Assembly: GCA_031260665.1 (NCBI GenBank)
Contig: JAISLD010000036.1
Coordinates: 62,001 to 126,000 of the forward strand
Length of the DNA stretch: 64,000 bases
Direction: 5' to 3'
Source of the DNA: Oscillospiraceae bacterium
GTDB taxonomy: Bacteria > Bacillota > Clostridia > Oscillospirales > Ruminococcaceae
Position 1 is the first letter of the stretch. Every line of letters begins with the position of its first letter. The notes below the pieces were generated by a model, which saw nothing but the letters and a program-made list of their open reading frames with translations, made no database searches and was not told where the DNA came from. Both the position numbers and the translations under genes were made by a program. Shown piece after piece: positions 1 through 8,478 of this stretch.

Positions 1-207
1 AAAGAGAATCTCTTTTCCTTCGGCTGCCACGGAGTTTACGAACCTGTACGCGTCGTCTAACTTGCGCACGGTCTTTTGCAAGTCGATGATGTAGATACCG
101 TTACGTTCCGTGAAGATGTACGGTTCCATTTTCGGGTTCCAACGCCTTGTCTGGTGTCCGAAGTGAACGCCTGCTTCAAGGAGTTGTTTCATTGAAACTA
201 CTGCCAT
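1..207 (-). CDS. rpsB: 30S ribosomal protein S2, N-terminal part (runs off the left edge)
   Basis: Structural protein of the small ribosomal subunit, needed for late 30S assembly and for docking of protein S1 where that is present. The visible 69 residues read [19 protein letters not shown] and continue with RRWNPKM and [17 protein letters not shown], which is the highly conserved S2 N-terminus. The start is the ATG at 205-207, preceded on the minus strand by an AGGAGA ribosome binding site. The 3' part lies outside the window. A consensus promoter about 100 bases upstream drives it away from the divergent heat-shock operon. tsf would be expected next downstream, but this cannot be seen. Confidence 0.96.
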   Translation of the reverse strand, partial: MAVVSMKQLLEAGVHFGHQTRRWNPKMEPYIFTERNGIYIIDLQKTVRKLDDAYRFVNSVAAEGKEILF

Positions 208-303
208 TTGGTTCTCCTGTTTACGTTTGATTTGGCTTGTCCGCGTGATTTTGCCCAACGTAACAACGAACAAGCAAGATTCGCGCTTTAAGGCGCAGGA
301 AAT

Positions 304-332
304 ATTATAGCATATTCTGTGAGCCTTGTCAA
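304..332 (-). promoter_or_regulatory. rpsB promoter
   Basis: On the minus strand, TTGACA (327-332) is followed after exactly 17 bases by TATAAT (304-309), a perfect sigma-A-type promoter. It leaves an untranslated leader of about 90 bases before rpsB. Such leaders can carry ribosomal-protein autoregulatory structure, but no known S2 leader motif was identified here. The divergent hrcA promoter lies about 110 bases away. Confidence 0.85.
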
Positions 333-440
333 GAGGCGGCGCTTCTGTTTTTGTTTTCTTTTAAGCAGCTGTTTTGTCGGCAACGCGACACGTCGCTGAC
401 GGTTGCGCAAATTGTTTCTTAACAAAAAATAAAAAAACAC

Positions 441-469
441 TTGACAAACGATTTAGGTTGTGTTACACT
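441..469 (+). promoter_or_regulatory. hrcA operon promoter
   Basis: TTGACA at 441-446 and TACACT at 464-469 are separated by 17 bases. The CIRCE operator starts 5 bases downstream of the -10 box and so covers the transcription start. This is the standard arrangement for HrcA-repressed class I heat-shock promoters in Firmicutes. Confidence 0.88.
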
Positions 470-473
470 ATAT

Positions 474-500
474 TTAGCACTCAACAAGGCAGAGTGCTAA
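474..500. promoter_or_regulatory. CIRCE operator (HrcA binding site)
   Basis: The sequence is a perfect 9-9-9 inverted repeat, TTAGCACTC, nine bases, GAGTGCTAA, identical to the CIRCE consensus. HrcA dimers bind it and repress transcription until heat stress titrates the GroE chaperonin needed for HrcA activity. The site sits between the hrcA -10 box and the hrcA start codon, so the operon is autoregulated. Confidence 0.97.
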
Positions 501-528
501 CACATACCGAGATTAACTTTAAGAACGA

Positions 529-1575
529 ATGGTTATGGAAAGAAAGTTTCAGATACTTGAGGCGGTGATAGACGAGTATATCCGCACAGGCGAACCTGTA
601 GGTTCAGGCACAATCAAAGACAGACTGCCGTTTGCGGTGTCCCCCGCGACAATTCGTGCCGAGATGTCGGCATTGGAAGCGGAGGGGTACCTCGGTCACC
701 CTCACACATCAGCGGGGCGAGTGCCGACTGTTCGCGGTTATCGGCTCTACATCGACCGAATGGGCGGCGCGGCTGTGTCAATCTCCGAGGAGGAGAAGCA
801 GAAACTCGATAACTTCTTTGAGGGGCTTGAGGGCGAGGGCGACGAAACGATTATCGACACGGCGTCACACGCGTTGTCGGAGATAACGCGCTGTGCCATT
901 GTCGCTACCGATACGTCGGCACGCTTCTCGGTCATCACCAAGGTTGACGTTATCCCGACAGGGCGGCGAATGTACGTTTTGCTTCTCGTCACATCGGCGG
1001 GAGATATCAAGAACCGTGTCTGCCGCTTGTCGTTCGACCTCACGAAAGAACAAACCGATTTCTTCATCGATTTCGTCCGCAACAATCTCGAGGGCGCGTC
1101 GCCCGAGCTTCTCACCCCCGATTTCTTTGAAGAGCTATCCATTGCGCTCGGCAACTATGTGATGACGCTGGCTCCACTGCTGAAAGTAGTCGCGGAGTTA
1201 TCCGAGGAGATGAAAACGCGGCGAGTTCTCGTCAAAGGTGAAACGATACTGATTGAAAGCGGGGACATAGGCAAGAACCAGCTGATATCTCTGCTTGAAC
1301 ACCGAAACGAAGTGACAGAGCTGTTTGACGGGGCGTTCAGCGGAATCAGCGTGGTGTTTGGCGAAGAACTAAGCGGTGAACGAAGCATTGTGGTGCAAAA
1401 CGGCGCGCTCTTATCGGGGGCGTTCAGCAAAGACGGCAAGCCTGCGGGCAGCCTTGGCGTTATCGGTCCGCTTAGGCTCGACTATAAAAAGATAATCCCA
1501 TATATAGAGTATTTCACGCAGAAAGTAACAGGAATTCTTTCGGGAGAAAAGGAGGAAGAGAAAGACAGTGAGTGA
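529..1575 (+). CDS. hrcA: Heat-inducible transcription repressor HrcA
   Basis: Represses class I heat-shock genes by binding CIRCE. The 348 residues fit the family. An N-terminal winged helix-turn-helix (about 5-75) contains the typical segments EAVIDEYIRTGEPVGS, SPATIRAEM and LGHPHTSAGRVPT. It is followed by the GAF-like dimerisation region and the C-terminal NGALLSGAF...GSLGVIGPLRLDY block seen in HrcA proteins. Translation may begin at the ATG at 529 or at the one at 535 (MERKFQ); neither has a strong ribosome binding site. The gene follows its own CIRCE operator and overlaps grpE by 8 bases, so the four-gene chaperone operon starts here. Confidence 0.97.
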   Translation: MVMERKFQILEAVIDEYIRTGEPVGSGTIKDRLPFAVSPATIRAEMSALEAEGYLGHPHTSAGRVPTVRGYRLYIDRMGGAAVSISEEEKQKLDNFFEGLEGEGDETIIDTASHALSEITRCAIVATDTSARFSVITKVDVIPTGRRMYVLLLVTSAGDIKNRVCRLSFDLTKEQTDFFIDFVRNNLEGASPELLTPDFFEELSIALGNYVMTLAPLLKVVAELSEEMKTRRVLVKGETILIESGDIGKNQLISLLEHRNEVTELFDGAFSGISVVFGEELSGERSIVVQNGALLSGAFSKDGKPAGSLGVIGPLRLDYKKIIPYIEYFTQKVTGILSGEKEEEKDSE

Positions 1576-2119
1576 TAAACCAAAGAAGCACAAAGGAGAA
1601 CCCGAAGCCACTAAACCTGCGACAAAAGAAGCGGAAGCGGACGTAGTGGTGGAGGAGAAGCCCGCTGAACCCGTGCAGGAGCAGATAAAACCGGCGGCAA
1701 ACGAAGCGGAGAAGCTTCGTGAGCAGCTGATGCGGCAAATGGCTGAATACGACAACTATCGCAAGCGCACAGCCCGCGAGAGAGCGGAGCTTGAACCCGA
1801 GGTAACGGCAAAGGTGCTGACAAAGTTCCTGTCTATTCTTGACAATCTTGACAGGGCGCTCACGCAAGGTTGCTCTGACGAGGGATTCCTGACGGGGATA
1901 AAGCTCGTGAGGGATAACTTCACGGCACTGCTTGAAGAGTCGGGCGTGAGCGAGATAGACACGAGCGGCAAGTTCGACCCGGCGCTTCATCAAGCAATAA
2001 GAAACGACCCTGCCGAGGGGAAAGAAAACGGCGATATAGCCGCGGTATTCCAAAAGGGATACAAACTCGGCGACAAACGCATACTTAGGTTCGCAGTGGT
2101 AAGCGTTGTGAACAACTAA
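1568..2119 (+). CDS. grpE: Nucleotide exchange factor GrpE
   Basis: Cytoplasmic DnaK co-chaperone that speeds ADP release. The protein has 183 residues. A low-complexity charged N-terminus (1-50, rich in K, E, A, P) precedes the long helix of GrpE (about 50-90, with LMRQMAEYDNYRKRTARERAE). The conserved C-terminal beta domain follows, with FDPALHQAI, GDIAAVFQKGYKLGDKRILRFAVVSV and the terminal N residues. The start is a GTG at 1568 inside the end of hrcA, with an AGGAGG ribosome binding site about 14 bases upstream, suggesting translational coupling. It is followed closely by dnaK. Confidence 0.96.
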   Translation: MSDKPKKHKGEPEATKPATKEAEADVVVEEKPAEPVQEQIKPAANEAEKLREQLMRQMAEYDNYRKRTARERAELEPEVTAKVLTKFLSILDNLDRALTQGCSDEGFLTGIKLVRDNFTALLEESGVSEIDTSGKFDPALHQAIRNDPAEGKENGDIAAVFQKGYKLGDKRILRFAVVSVVNN

Positions 2120-2153
2120 CTAAACTAATCAACTCAATGGAGGAACAAACATT

Positions 2154-3986
2154 ATGGCAAAGATTATAGGTATTGACCTTGGAACAACAAACTCGTGCGT
2201 ATCGGTTATCGAGGGTGGCGAAGCGGTGGTTATCCCGAACAGCGACGGAGCGAGAACAACGCCGTCTGTCGTCGGCTTCAAGTCCGATGGAGAACGTGTG
2301 GTGGGCTTATGGGCGAAGAACCAAGCCGTTGCAAACCCCGACCGCACCGTTATATCAATCAAACGGCATATGGGCAGCGACTATAAAATAAAAATAGACG
2401 ACAAGAAGTTCACGCCGCAGGAGATATCCGCGATGATTCTTCAGAAGCTGAAGAAAGACGCGGAGGGCTATCTCGGCGAAACAGTGACTGACGCGGTTAT
2501 CACCGTGCCGGCTTACTTCACCGACAGCCAGCGTCAAGCGACCAAAGACGCGGGGCAAATCGCGGGACTTAATGTTCAGCGTATCATCAACGAACCGACA
2601 GCGGCAGCTCTCGCTTACGGTATGAACAAAGAGCAAGAGCAGAAGATAGTGGTCTATGACCTCGGCGGCGGCACGTTTGACGTGTCGGTCATTGAGATAG
2701 GCGACGGTGTGCAGGAAGTGCTTGCGACAGCGGGAAACAACCGCTTAGGCGGCGACGACTTTGACCAACGCGTCATCAACTATCTCGCAGACGAGTTCAA
2801 AAAGACAGACGGCATTGATTTACATTCAGACAAAGTGGCAATGCAGCGGCTGAAAGACGAAGCGGAGAAAACGAAAATCGCTTTATCAAACGCAATGAGC
2901 GTGAACGTGAGCGTGCCGTTCATTACGGCGGACGTAACAGGAACGAAGAACCTCAACGTGACACTCTCACGCGCAAAGTTCAACGAGTTGACCGCCGACC
3001 TTGTAGAGCTGACGATGACTCCGCTTCGTCAGGCAATCGCGGACAGCGGACTCAAAACGTCGCAGATTGACAAGATACTGCTTGTCGGTGGTTCAACAAG
3101 AATCCCCGCGGTGCAAGACGCGGTGCGTGGCTTTATGGGGAAAGAGCCGTTCAAGGGAATCAACCCCGATGAGTGTGTGGCAATGGGCGCGGCTATCCAA
3201 GGCGGCGTTCTCAACAAAGAAGTCACGGGGCTTCTCCTCCTCGACGTCACTCCGCTTTCACTCGGCATTGAAACAGCGGGCGGCGTTTGCACCCGTATGA
3301 TTGAAAGAAACACGACAATCCCGACCAAGAAATCACAGATATTCTCAACTTATTCAGACAACCAACCGAGTGTTGACGTCAACATCTTGCAAGGCGAACG
3401 CGACTTCGCGAAAGACAACAAGGCGCTCGGCCTGTTCCGACTTGACGGCATTGCTCCCGCACCTCGCGGTATCCCGCAGATTGAAGTGACGTTTGACATT
3501 GACGCAAACGGCATCGTCAACGTAACGGCAAAGGACCTCGGCACAGGCAAAACGCAGCACGTTTCAATCACAGCGTCAACCAATATGTCGAAAGACGACA
3601 TCAACAGTGCCGTTCGTGACGCGGAAGTCTATGCCGAGGAGGACAAGAAACGCCGTGAAGCAGTGGAAGCGCGGAACGAAGCAGACCAACTCGTCTACTC
3701 AATAGAAAAGTCAATGCTTGATTTTGGCGACAAGGTGACGGCTGACGACAAGGCAAAGGTTCAGCCGAAGATTGACTCGCTGAAAGAATCGCTCAAGGGC
3801 GAGGATATCGAGGACATCAAGGCAAAGAAAGACGAGCTTCAAAAGGAGTTCTATGCCGTGGCGGAACGCGTGTATAAAGAGCAAGCGGCGGCTCAAGCTG
3901 AAGCGGCGCCCGAAGTACACGGCGAGGGTGGCAGCGACAACGACACACCAAACGGCGACAACGTGGTAGACGCGGACTTCAAGTAA
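2154..3986 (+). CDS. dnaK: Molecular chaperone DnaK (Hsp70)
   Basis: ATP-dependent Hsp70 chaperone. The 610-residue protein opens with [16 protein letters not shown] (phosphate-1 loop) and carries the other nucleotide-site signatures [19 protein letters not shown] and [14 protein letters not shown]. The interdomain linker is followed by [15 protein letters not shown], the substrate-binding beta domain and a helical lid ending in DNVVDADFK. The ATPase domain lacks the insertion of about 24 residues found in Gram-negative DnaK, as expected in Firmicutes. The ATG at 2154 has a GGAGG site 8-12 bases upstream. It is third in the hrcA operon; a strong hairpin lies between it and dnaJ. Confidence 0.98.
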   Translation: MAKIIGIDLGTTNSCVSVIEGGEAVVIPNSDGARTTPSVVGFKSDGERVVGLWAKNQAVANPDRTVISIKRHMGSDYKIKIDDKKFTPQEISAMILQKLKKDAEGYLGETVTDAVITVPAYFTDSQRQATKDAGQIAGLNVQRIINEPTAAALAYGMNKEQEQKIVVYDLGGGTFDVSVIEIGDGVQEVLATAGNNRLGGDDFDQRVINYLADEFKKTDGIDLHSDKVAMQRLKDEAEKTKIALSNAMSVNVSVPFITADVTGTKNLNVTLSRAKFNELTADLVELTMTPLRQAIADSGLKTSQIDKILLVGGSTRIPAVQDAVRGFMGKEPFKGINPDECVAMGAAIQGGVLNKEVTGLLLLDVTPLSLGIETAGGVCTRMIERNTTIPTKKSQIFSTYSDNQPSVDVNILQGERDFAKDNKALGLFRLDGIAPAPRGIPQIEVTFDIDANGIVNVTAKDLGTGKTQHVSITASTNMSKDDINSAVRDAEVYAEEDKKRREAVEARNEADQLVYSIEKSMLDFGDKVTADDKAKVQPKIDSLKESLKGEDIEDIKAKKDELQKEFYAVAERVYKEQAAAQAEAAPEVHGEGGSDNDTPNGDNVVDADFK

Positions 3987-3995
3987 AAAGAAGCA

Positions 3996-4029
3996 GTGTT
4001 TTCTCCCCGCTTAGGCGGGGAGAGAACAC
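3996..4029. terminator. dnaK-dnaJ hairpin (family C palindrome)
   Basis: A 15-bp stem (3996-4010 pairing with 4015-4029) encloses a TTAG loop, with the outer sequence GTGTTTTCTCCCC and its complement. It is not followed by a clear T-run, so it may attenuate or protect the message rather than terminate fully. The same GTGTTCTC...GAGAACAC outline recurs in other intergenic regions of the window, so it is also a member of a dispersed palindrome family. Confidence 0.6.
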
Positions 4030-4034
4030 AGAAT

Positions 4035-4112
4035 TATAGTAGGTTAAATTAAAAACGCTAAAGCGTTTTTATAGCCGCTTTCAGCGGCTACCGCTCCGCA
4101 GGAGCGGATTTA
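4035..4112 (+). repeat. Composite intergenic repeat (family D plus family A-like hairpin)
   Basis: The stretch from TATAGTAGGTTAAATT through AAAACGCTAAAGCGTTTT is found again, inverted, at about 7333-7378 and in degenerate form at about 41700-41735. It is followed by small hairpins AGCCGCTTTCAGCGGCT and CCGCTCCGCAGGAGCGG. The last is the hairpin found at one end of the family A elements elsewhere. No coding potential is visible. Confidence 0.65.
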
Positions 4113-4151
4113 ACTGGCTATATCAGTAACACTAACGTAAAGAGAAACATA

Positions 4152-5348
4152 ATGGCAGAAACAAAACGCGATTATTACGACACGCTTGGGCTGTCAAAAA
4201 GCGCAAACGACGACGAGATAAAGAAAGCGTACCGTAAGTTAGCGAAGCAGTATCACCCCGACCTCAACCCCGGCGACAAGGTGTCGGAAGCGAAGTTCAA
4301 GGAGATAAACGAAGCGAACGACGTGCTGACCGACCCACAGAAACGCCGCAAGTACGACCAGTTCGGTCACGCGGGCGTCGACCCAAACTACGGCGGAGGG
4401 GGCGGCGGATTCGGCGGCGGATTCCCCGGGGGATTTTCAGGCGGGAGCTTCAACGTCGGCGACGGTATCGACCTCGGCGATATCTTCGACAGCATATTCG
4501 GCGGTGGTGGGCGCGCCTCGTCAAACGTCGGACCGAAACGCGGCAGTGATATCGCTATCAACCTTGACGTCAGCTTTATGGAAGCCTGCAAAGGCGTGAC
4601 CGAGGACGTGGAAGTCAGCGTTATGGAGGGTTGCCCCACCTGCAACGGCAGCGGCGCGCGTCCCGGCACAATCGCGGCGACTTGCACACAGTGCGGCGGT
4701 ATGGGGCGTGTGCGTGTGAAACAGCGTTCGTTCCTCGGCGATATGACGACAGAGCAAACTTGCTCAAAGTGCCAAGGCAAAGGCAAAGTGATTGAAAGCC
4801 CTTGCGTCACCTGCAACGGAGCAGGGCGCGTTCACAAGAAGAAAACCGTTCGTGTCGGTGTTCCCGCAGGGATAGACGACGGGCAAACGCTGGTGATTCG
4901 CGACGAGGGCAACGCGGGCACATCGGGGGGAGCAAAAGGCAACCTCAATGTGCGAATCAGCGTGCGCCGTGACCCCGTGTTTGAAAGACGCGGCTCGGAT
5001 ATCTACATCGAAGTCCCCGTGACCTACAGCGAAGCGGCACTCGGTGCGGAAATCGAGGTGCCGACGATTGACGGCAAGCAAACGCTGATTGTCCCTGAAG
5101 GCACACAGCCGAACACCGTGTTCAGAATGAAAGACAGGGGGGTTCAGCGGCTGCAACGCGAGTCGCGCGGGGACCAGTACGTCAAGGCGTCAATCGAGGT
5201 GCCAAAGCACCTGAACGCGCAACAAAAGGAGCTAATAAAGCAACTGCAAGAGTCACTCGGTGAACGCAACTATGAAAAGAAAACGTCGTTCACGGAGAAA
5301 CTGCGGAAGTTTGGCGGCGATATCAAACGCGGATTCACGGGCATATAA
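4152..5348 (+). CDS. dnaJ: Chaperone protein DnaJ (Hsp40)
   Basis: Type I J-protein that delivers substrates to DnaK and stimulates its ATPase. The 398 residues show a J domain (5-70) with the catalytic HPD in KQYHPDLN, a Gly/Phe-rich linker (about 78-125), and four zinc-finger repeats of the CxxCxGxG type (CPTCNGSG, CTQCGGMG, CSKCQGKG, CVTCNGAG, about 158-225). The two beta-sandwich peptide-binding domains follow. It is separated from dnaK by 165 bases of hairpin-rich repeat DNA and may therefore be transcribed at a lower level. A long bidirectional terminator follows it. Confidence 0.98.
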   Translation: MAETKRDYYDTLGLSKSANDDEIKKAYRKLAKQYHPDLNPGDKVSEAKFKEINEANDVLTDPQKRRKYDQFGHAGVDPNYGGGGGGFGGGFPGGFSGGSFNVGDGIDLGDIFDSIFGGGGRASSNVGPKRGSDIAINLDVSFMEACKGVTEDVEVSVMEGCPTCNGSGARPGTIAATCTQCGGMGRVRVKQRSFLGDMTTEQTCSKCQGKGKVIESPCVTCNGAGRVHKKKTVRVGVPAGIDDGQTLVIRDEGNAGTSGGAKGNLNVRISVRRDPVFERRGSDIYIEVPVTYSEAALGAEIEVPTIDGKQTLIVPEGTQPNTVFRMKDRGVQRLQRESRGDQYVKASIEVPKHLNAQQKELIKQLQESLGERNYEKKTSFTEKLRKFGGDIKRGFTGI

Positions 5349-5390
5349 ACAAAACAAAACCTGTTCTTAAAAGAACAGGTTTTGTTTTGT
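5349..5390. terminator. Bidirectional terminator between dnaJ and the collagen-like gene
   Basis: A perfect 20-bp inverted repeat (5349-5368 and 5371-5390, core ACCTGTTCTT) has A-rich and T-rich outer arms. It can act as an intrinsic terminator on either strand. It lies between the ends of two convergent transcription units, which supports that role. Confidence 0.9.
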
Positions 5391-5398
5391 CTGCCGAT

Positions 5399-6400
5399 TT
5401 AATCGGGGAAGTCCTCAAGCACTTGAGGCGCGGGGTAGTTGTTGTTCGCGGCAGTGTTGACCGCGCCGCTCTTTGCAATCGGGAACAGCTTGTAGTAATA
5501 CGGCGTGTCGAGTTCAACGTCATAGTCGTAAAGCCCCGATGTTGCGTGTTGGTTTCGCACCGTGTTTGTTTTGATAAGCACGCCGTCGTTTTCATCAATC
5601 GGATAACTGCCGATTTTCCGCACCAACTTGGTGTGCTGCCACTCGGTCAGCTTGGCGCCGCCGTAAACCACGTCGTCGGGGTCAGCCCACCGCAACATAA
5701 TGTCGGTGATGCCGAGATAGCAGTAGAGTCCCGTGCAGTTCGGCGTGGCGATTCCCTTGTAGCCGCCTGCCGACACGACCGCGCCCCCCGCGTCAATCGC
5801 CGTTTCATCTGACAGCGTGATGATTAGATGACCGCTTCCGTTGAAAGCCGCCCCCACCACGGACACGCCGTCCGCCCCCGTGTCGCCGGTATCGCCTTTG
5901 TCGCCGGTATCGCCTTTGTCACCTTGCTCACCCTGTTCCCCTTGAACACCCTGTTCACCTTGCTCACCCTGTTCACCTTGAACACCCTGTTCACCCTGCT
6001 CACCCTGTTCCCCTTGAACACCCTGTTCCCCTTGAACACCCTGCTCCCCTTGGATACCTTGTTCCCCTTGGATACCCTGCTCACCTTGAACACCTTGTTC
6101 CCCTTGGATACCCTGTTCACCCTGTTCTCCTTGAACACCTTGTTCACCTTGGATACCCTGTTCCCCTTGGATACCCTGCTCACCTTGTTCCCCTTGTTCC
6201 CCCTGCTCCCCTTGAACACCTTGTTCCCCTTGGATACCTTGGATACCTTGCTCACCTTGGATACCCTGTTCCCCTTGAACACCCTGCTCACCCTGTTCCC
6301 CTTGTTCCCCTTGTTCCCCTTGAACACCCACGGTTGCGGGATACCCGCCGACTTCGCTTGTTGCTCCCGGGACGAAAAAATCTCCGCTTATTGTTATCAT
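5399..6400 (-). CDS. Collagen-like Gly-X-Y repeat protein
   Basis: A short N-terminus (MITISGDFFVPGATSEVGG) leads into about 50 Gly-X-Y triplets, mostly GEQ, GVQ and GIQ, ending with GDKGDTGDTGADG. A C-terminal domain of about 140 residues follows, beginning VSVVGAAFNGSGHLIITLSD. Long perfect G-x-y runs form collagen-type triple helices; in bacteria such proteins are usually surface or spore-coat filaments, and the globular end often drives trimerisation. There is no signal peptide, membrane anchor or sortase motif. The start at 6398-6400 was preferred to one 18 bases upstream because GGGAGG lies directly before it. The repeats are nearly identical at DNA level, so their number is probably unstable. 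Its role is unknown. Confidence 0.85.
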   Translation of the reverse strand: MITISGDFFVPGATSEVGGYPATVGVQGEQGEQGEQGEQGVQGEQGIQGEQGIQGIQGEQGVQGEQGEQGEQGEQGIQGEQGIQGEQGVQGEQGEQGIQGEQGVQGEQGIQGEQGIQGEQGVQGEQGVQGEQGEQGEQGVQGEQGEQGEQGVQGEQGEQGDKGDTGDKGDTGDTGADGVSVVGAAFNGSGHLIITLSDETAIDAGGAVVSAGGYKGIATPNCTGLYCYLGITDIMLRWADPDDVVYGGAKLTEWQHTKLVRKIGSYPIDENDGVLIKTNTVRNQHATSGLYDYDVELDTPYYYKLFPIAKSGAVNTAANNNYPAPQVLEDFPD

Positions 6401-6492
6401 ATGCCCTCCCAAAGCCATTGCGCCTTTTCAAGCCTTATGATAACACGGTTTGGCACTGCAAGTAAATGCAGGCGAGTGCAAAAGACTGCAAG

Positions 6493-7287
6493 TTACAGCC
6501 AGCCTTTGTTGGTCGCTATCTCTGTGAGGTCAGCAATGCGAATCCCCTGCCGCTCTTGAATAATGCGGATAAACTGCGCCGCGTCTGTCAAACTCTCAAA
6601 CGTGCCCGTGTCAAGCCACGCGAAGCCGCGGTTAAGCAGCTGAACATCAAGCTCATCGTGTTCAAGATAAATGCGGTTGAGGTCGGTTATCTCGTACTCA
6701 CCTCTTGCCGAGGGCTTCAGCCCCTTTGCGTATTCAACCACGCGGTTGTCGTAGAAATAGAGTCCCGTCACAGCGTAGTTTGACTTCGGCTTCTTTGGCT
6801 TCTCCTCAAGTGACAACGCCTTGCCGTTATCGTCAAACTCCACCACGCCAAACCTTTCGGGGTCGGCGACACGATAGCCGAACACGGTTGCGCGTTTGTT
6901 CTGCTCGGCGTTGTTGCACGCCGACTTCAGCCGTTCAATGAAGCCGCCGCCATAAAACACGTTGTCGCCGAGTATCATCGCGGCGCAGTCGTCGCCGATG
7001 AACTCCTCACCGAGAACAAACGCTTGCGCCAAGCCGTTCGGCACCTGCTGTTCTTTATAGGACAACCGTATCCCGAAGTCCGAGCCGTCGCCGAGGAGTT
7101 TTCGGAAGTTCGGAAGGTCACGCGGCGTTGATATGATGAGGATATCGCGGATATCGGCGAGCATAAGCACCGACAGCGGATAATAGACCATAGGTTTGTC
7201 GTAAATCGGAAGCAGTTGCTTGCTGGTGACAAGCGTCAGCGGGTGCAGGCGTGTGCCCGAACCGCCCGCTAAGATTATGCCTTTCAT
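6493..7287 (-). CDS. rfbA: Glucose-1-phosphate thymidylyltransferase
   Basis: Makes dTDP-glucose from glucose 1-phosphate and dTTP, the first step towards dTDP-sugars such as dTDP-rhamnose for surface polysaccharides. The nucleotidyltransferase signature [17 protein letters not shown] is at the N-terminus, followed by [21 protein letters not shown], the [11 protein letters not shown] segment and LGDNVFYGG with the metal-binding Asp. It has 264 residues and is shorter than many RfbA proteins (about 290), lacking part of the C-terminal allosteric extension. Other rhamnose genes (rfbB, rfbC, rfbD) are not in the window. It is followed after 92 bases by the collagen-like gene. Confidence 0.92.
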   Translation of the reverse strand: MKGIILAGGSGTRLHPLTLVTSKQLLPIYDKPMVYYPLSVLMLADIRDILIISTPRDLPNFRKLLGDGSDFGIRLSYKEQQVPNGLAQAFVLGEEFIGDDCAAMILGDNVFYGGGFIERLKSACNNAEQNKRATVFGYRVADPERFGVVEFDDNGKALSLEEKPKKPKSNYAVTGLYFYDNRVVEYAKGLKPSARGEYEITDLNRIYLEHDELDVQLLNRGFAWLDTGTFESLTDAAQFIRIIQERQGIRIADLTEIATNKGWL

Positions 7288-7327
7288 TTTGACCTCTTTT
7301 GTTGTTTAGTAAACGCTTTGTTGGTAT

Positions 7328-7395
7328 AGCCGGTTAAACTCAAAACACTTTAGCGTTTTTAATTTAACCTACTATAAGAGAACACTAAAGCTAAT
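7328..7395 (-). repeat. Family D repeat with half of a family C palindrome
   Basis: Read on the minus strand this matches the dnaK-dnaJ spacer: AGTAGGTTAAATTAAAAACG followed by CTAAAGTG. On the plus strand it is joined to GAGAACACTAAAG, the right arm of the family C palindrome. The second arm is absent, so this looks like a rearranged copy. It lies between rfbA and the GGGtGRT gene. Confidence 0.6.
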
Positions 7396-7412
7396 CATCA
7401 TTATACACAAAA

Positions 7413-7441
7413 CCGCCTTTCAAGTTTGACTTGAAAGGCGG
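7413..7441 (-). terminator. Terminator after the GGGtGRT gene
   Basis: A 12-bp perfect stem (CCGCCTTTCAAG and its complement) has a 5-base loop, followed on the minus strand by TTTTGTGT. It lies 12 bases beyond the stop of the GGGtGRT gene and ends that two-gene transcript. Confidence 0.85.
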
Positions 7442-7452
7442 TGTGAATAGGT

Positions 7453-8463
7453 TTACGCTTTGCTTGCCTGTTCAACAGCAACAGCGCAAGCGACAGTCGC
7501 GCCGACCATCGGGTTGTTGCCCATTCCGATAAGCCCCATCATCTCAACGTGAGCCGGCACGGAAGAACTCCCCGCGAATTGTGCGTCCCCGTGGACACGA
7601 CCGAGGCTGTCGGTCAAACCGTAAGACGCGGGACCCGCCGCCACGTTGTCGGGGTGAAGCGTGCGCCCTGTGCCGCCGCCCGAAGCCACGGAGAAATACT
7701 TCTTGCCGTTCTCGACCGCCCACTTCTTGTACGTCCCTGCCACGAGGTGCTGAAAGCGCACCGGGTTGGTCGAGTTGCCTGTAATCGACACCTCGACGAC
7801 TTCTTTCTTCATTATAGCGACGCCCTCAATCGGGTCGTTACAGCCATAACACTTCACCGCCGCCTTGTCCCCCTTTGAGAACGCAACTTCACGGACAACC
7901 GTCAGCTCGTCTGTCGAGATGTTGTAGTCGGTTTCAACGTAGGTGAAGCCGTTTATGCGTGAGATAACGTACGCCGCGTCTTTGCCAAGCCCGTTCAGTA
8001 CAACACGCAGCGGCTCTTTACGCGCCTTGTTCGCGGTGCGCGCGATACCGATTGCGCCCTCTGCCGCGGCAAAACTCTCGTGACCCGCGAGGAAGCAAAA
8101 GCACTTTGTTTCTTCTTCAAGAAGCATTGCGCCGAGGTTCCCGTGACCGATACCGACCTTGCGGTTCTCCGCGACAGACCCGGGCACAGTGAACGCCTGA
8201 AGTCCTAATCCGATTGCCGCAGCCGCGTCAGCCGCTCTCGTGATACCTTTTTTGATTGCGATAGCTGTGCCGAATGTGTAAGCCCAGACAGCGTTTTCAA
8301 ACGCAATCGGCTGAACGCCTTTCACTATCTCCTCGATGTTGATTCCCTTTTCGAGAGTGAGGTCGCGCGCGGCTTCAATGGAATCAAAGCCATATTCTTT
8401 GAGGGCGGCTTCAAGTTTAACTTCACGCCGTTCTTTCCCCTCGAACTTTACATTTATTGCCAT
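7453..8463 (-). CDS. GGGtGRT family protein
   Basis: The 336-residue protein carries the motif SGGGTGRTLHPDN (about residues 264-276) that names the GGGtGRT family, a conserved family of anaerobes without an assigned reaction. Other conserved blocks are TFGTAIAIKKG, VGIGHGNLGAMLLEEET and a single CYGC motif near residue 208 that could bind a metal. There are no membrane segments or signal peptide. The gene lies 15 bases downstream of a NifU-like scaffold gene, a pairing I recall from many clostridial genomes, which suggests a role with iron-sulfur clusters. The ATG at 8463 has a GGAGGAGG site just upstream. Confidence 0.85.
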   Translation of the reverse strand: MAINVKFEGKERREVKLEAALKEYGFDSIEAARDLTLEKGINIEEIVKGVQPIAFENAVWAYTFGTAIAIKKGITRAADAAAAIGLGLQAFTVPGSVAENRKVGIGHGNLGAMLLEEETKCFCFLAGHESFAAAEGAIGIARTANKARKEPLRVVLNGLGKDAAYVISRINGFTYVETDYNISTDELTVVREVAFSKGDKAAVKCYGCNDPIEGVAIMKKEVVEVSITGNSTNPVRFQHLVAGTYKKWAVENGKKYFSVASGGGTGRTLHPDNVAAGPASYGLTDSLGRVHGDAQFAGSSSVPAHVEMMGLIGMGNNPMVGATVACAVAVEQASKA

Positions 8464-8478
8464 AATCGCTCCTCCTCC

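Noticed and set aside
5900-6340. A CRISPR-like appearance of short repeats
   Set aside because: The repeats are codon-phased 9- and 18-base units encoding Gly-X-Y, with no spacers. They belong to the collagen-like gene.
5828-6559. A rightward 243-codon frame rich in TLFPLNTLL-type repeats
   Set aside because: It is the reverse-strand shadow of the collagen-like repeats and has no independent support.
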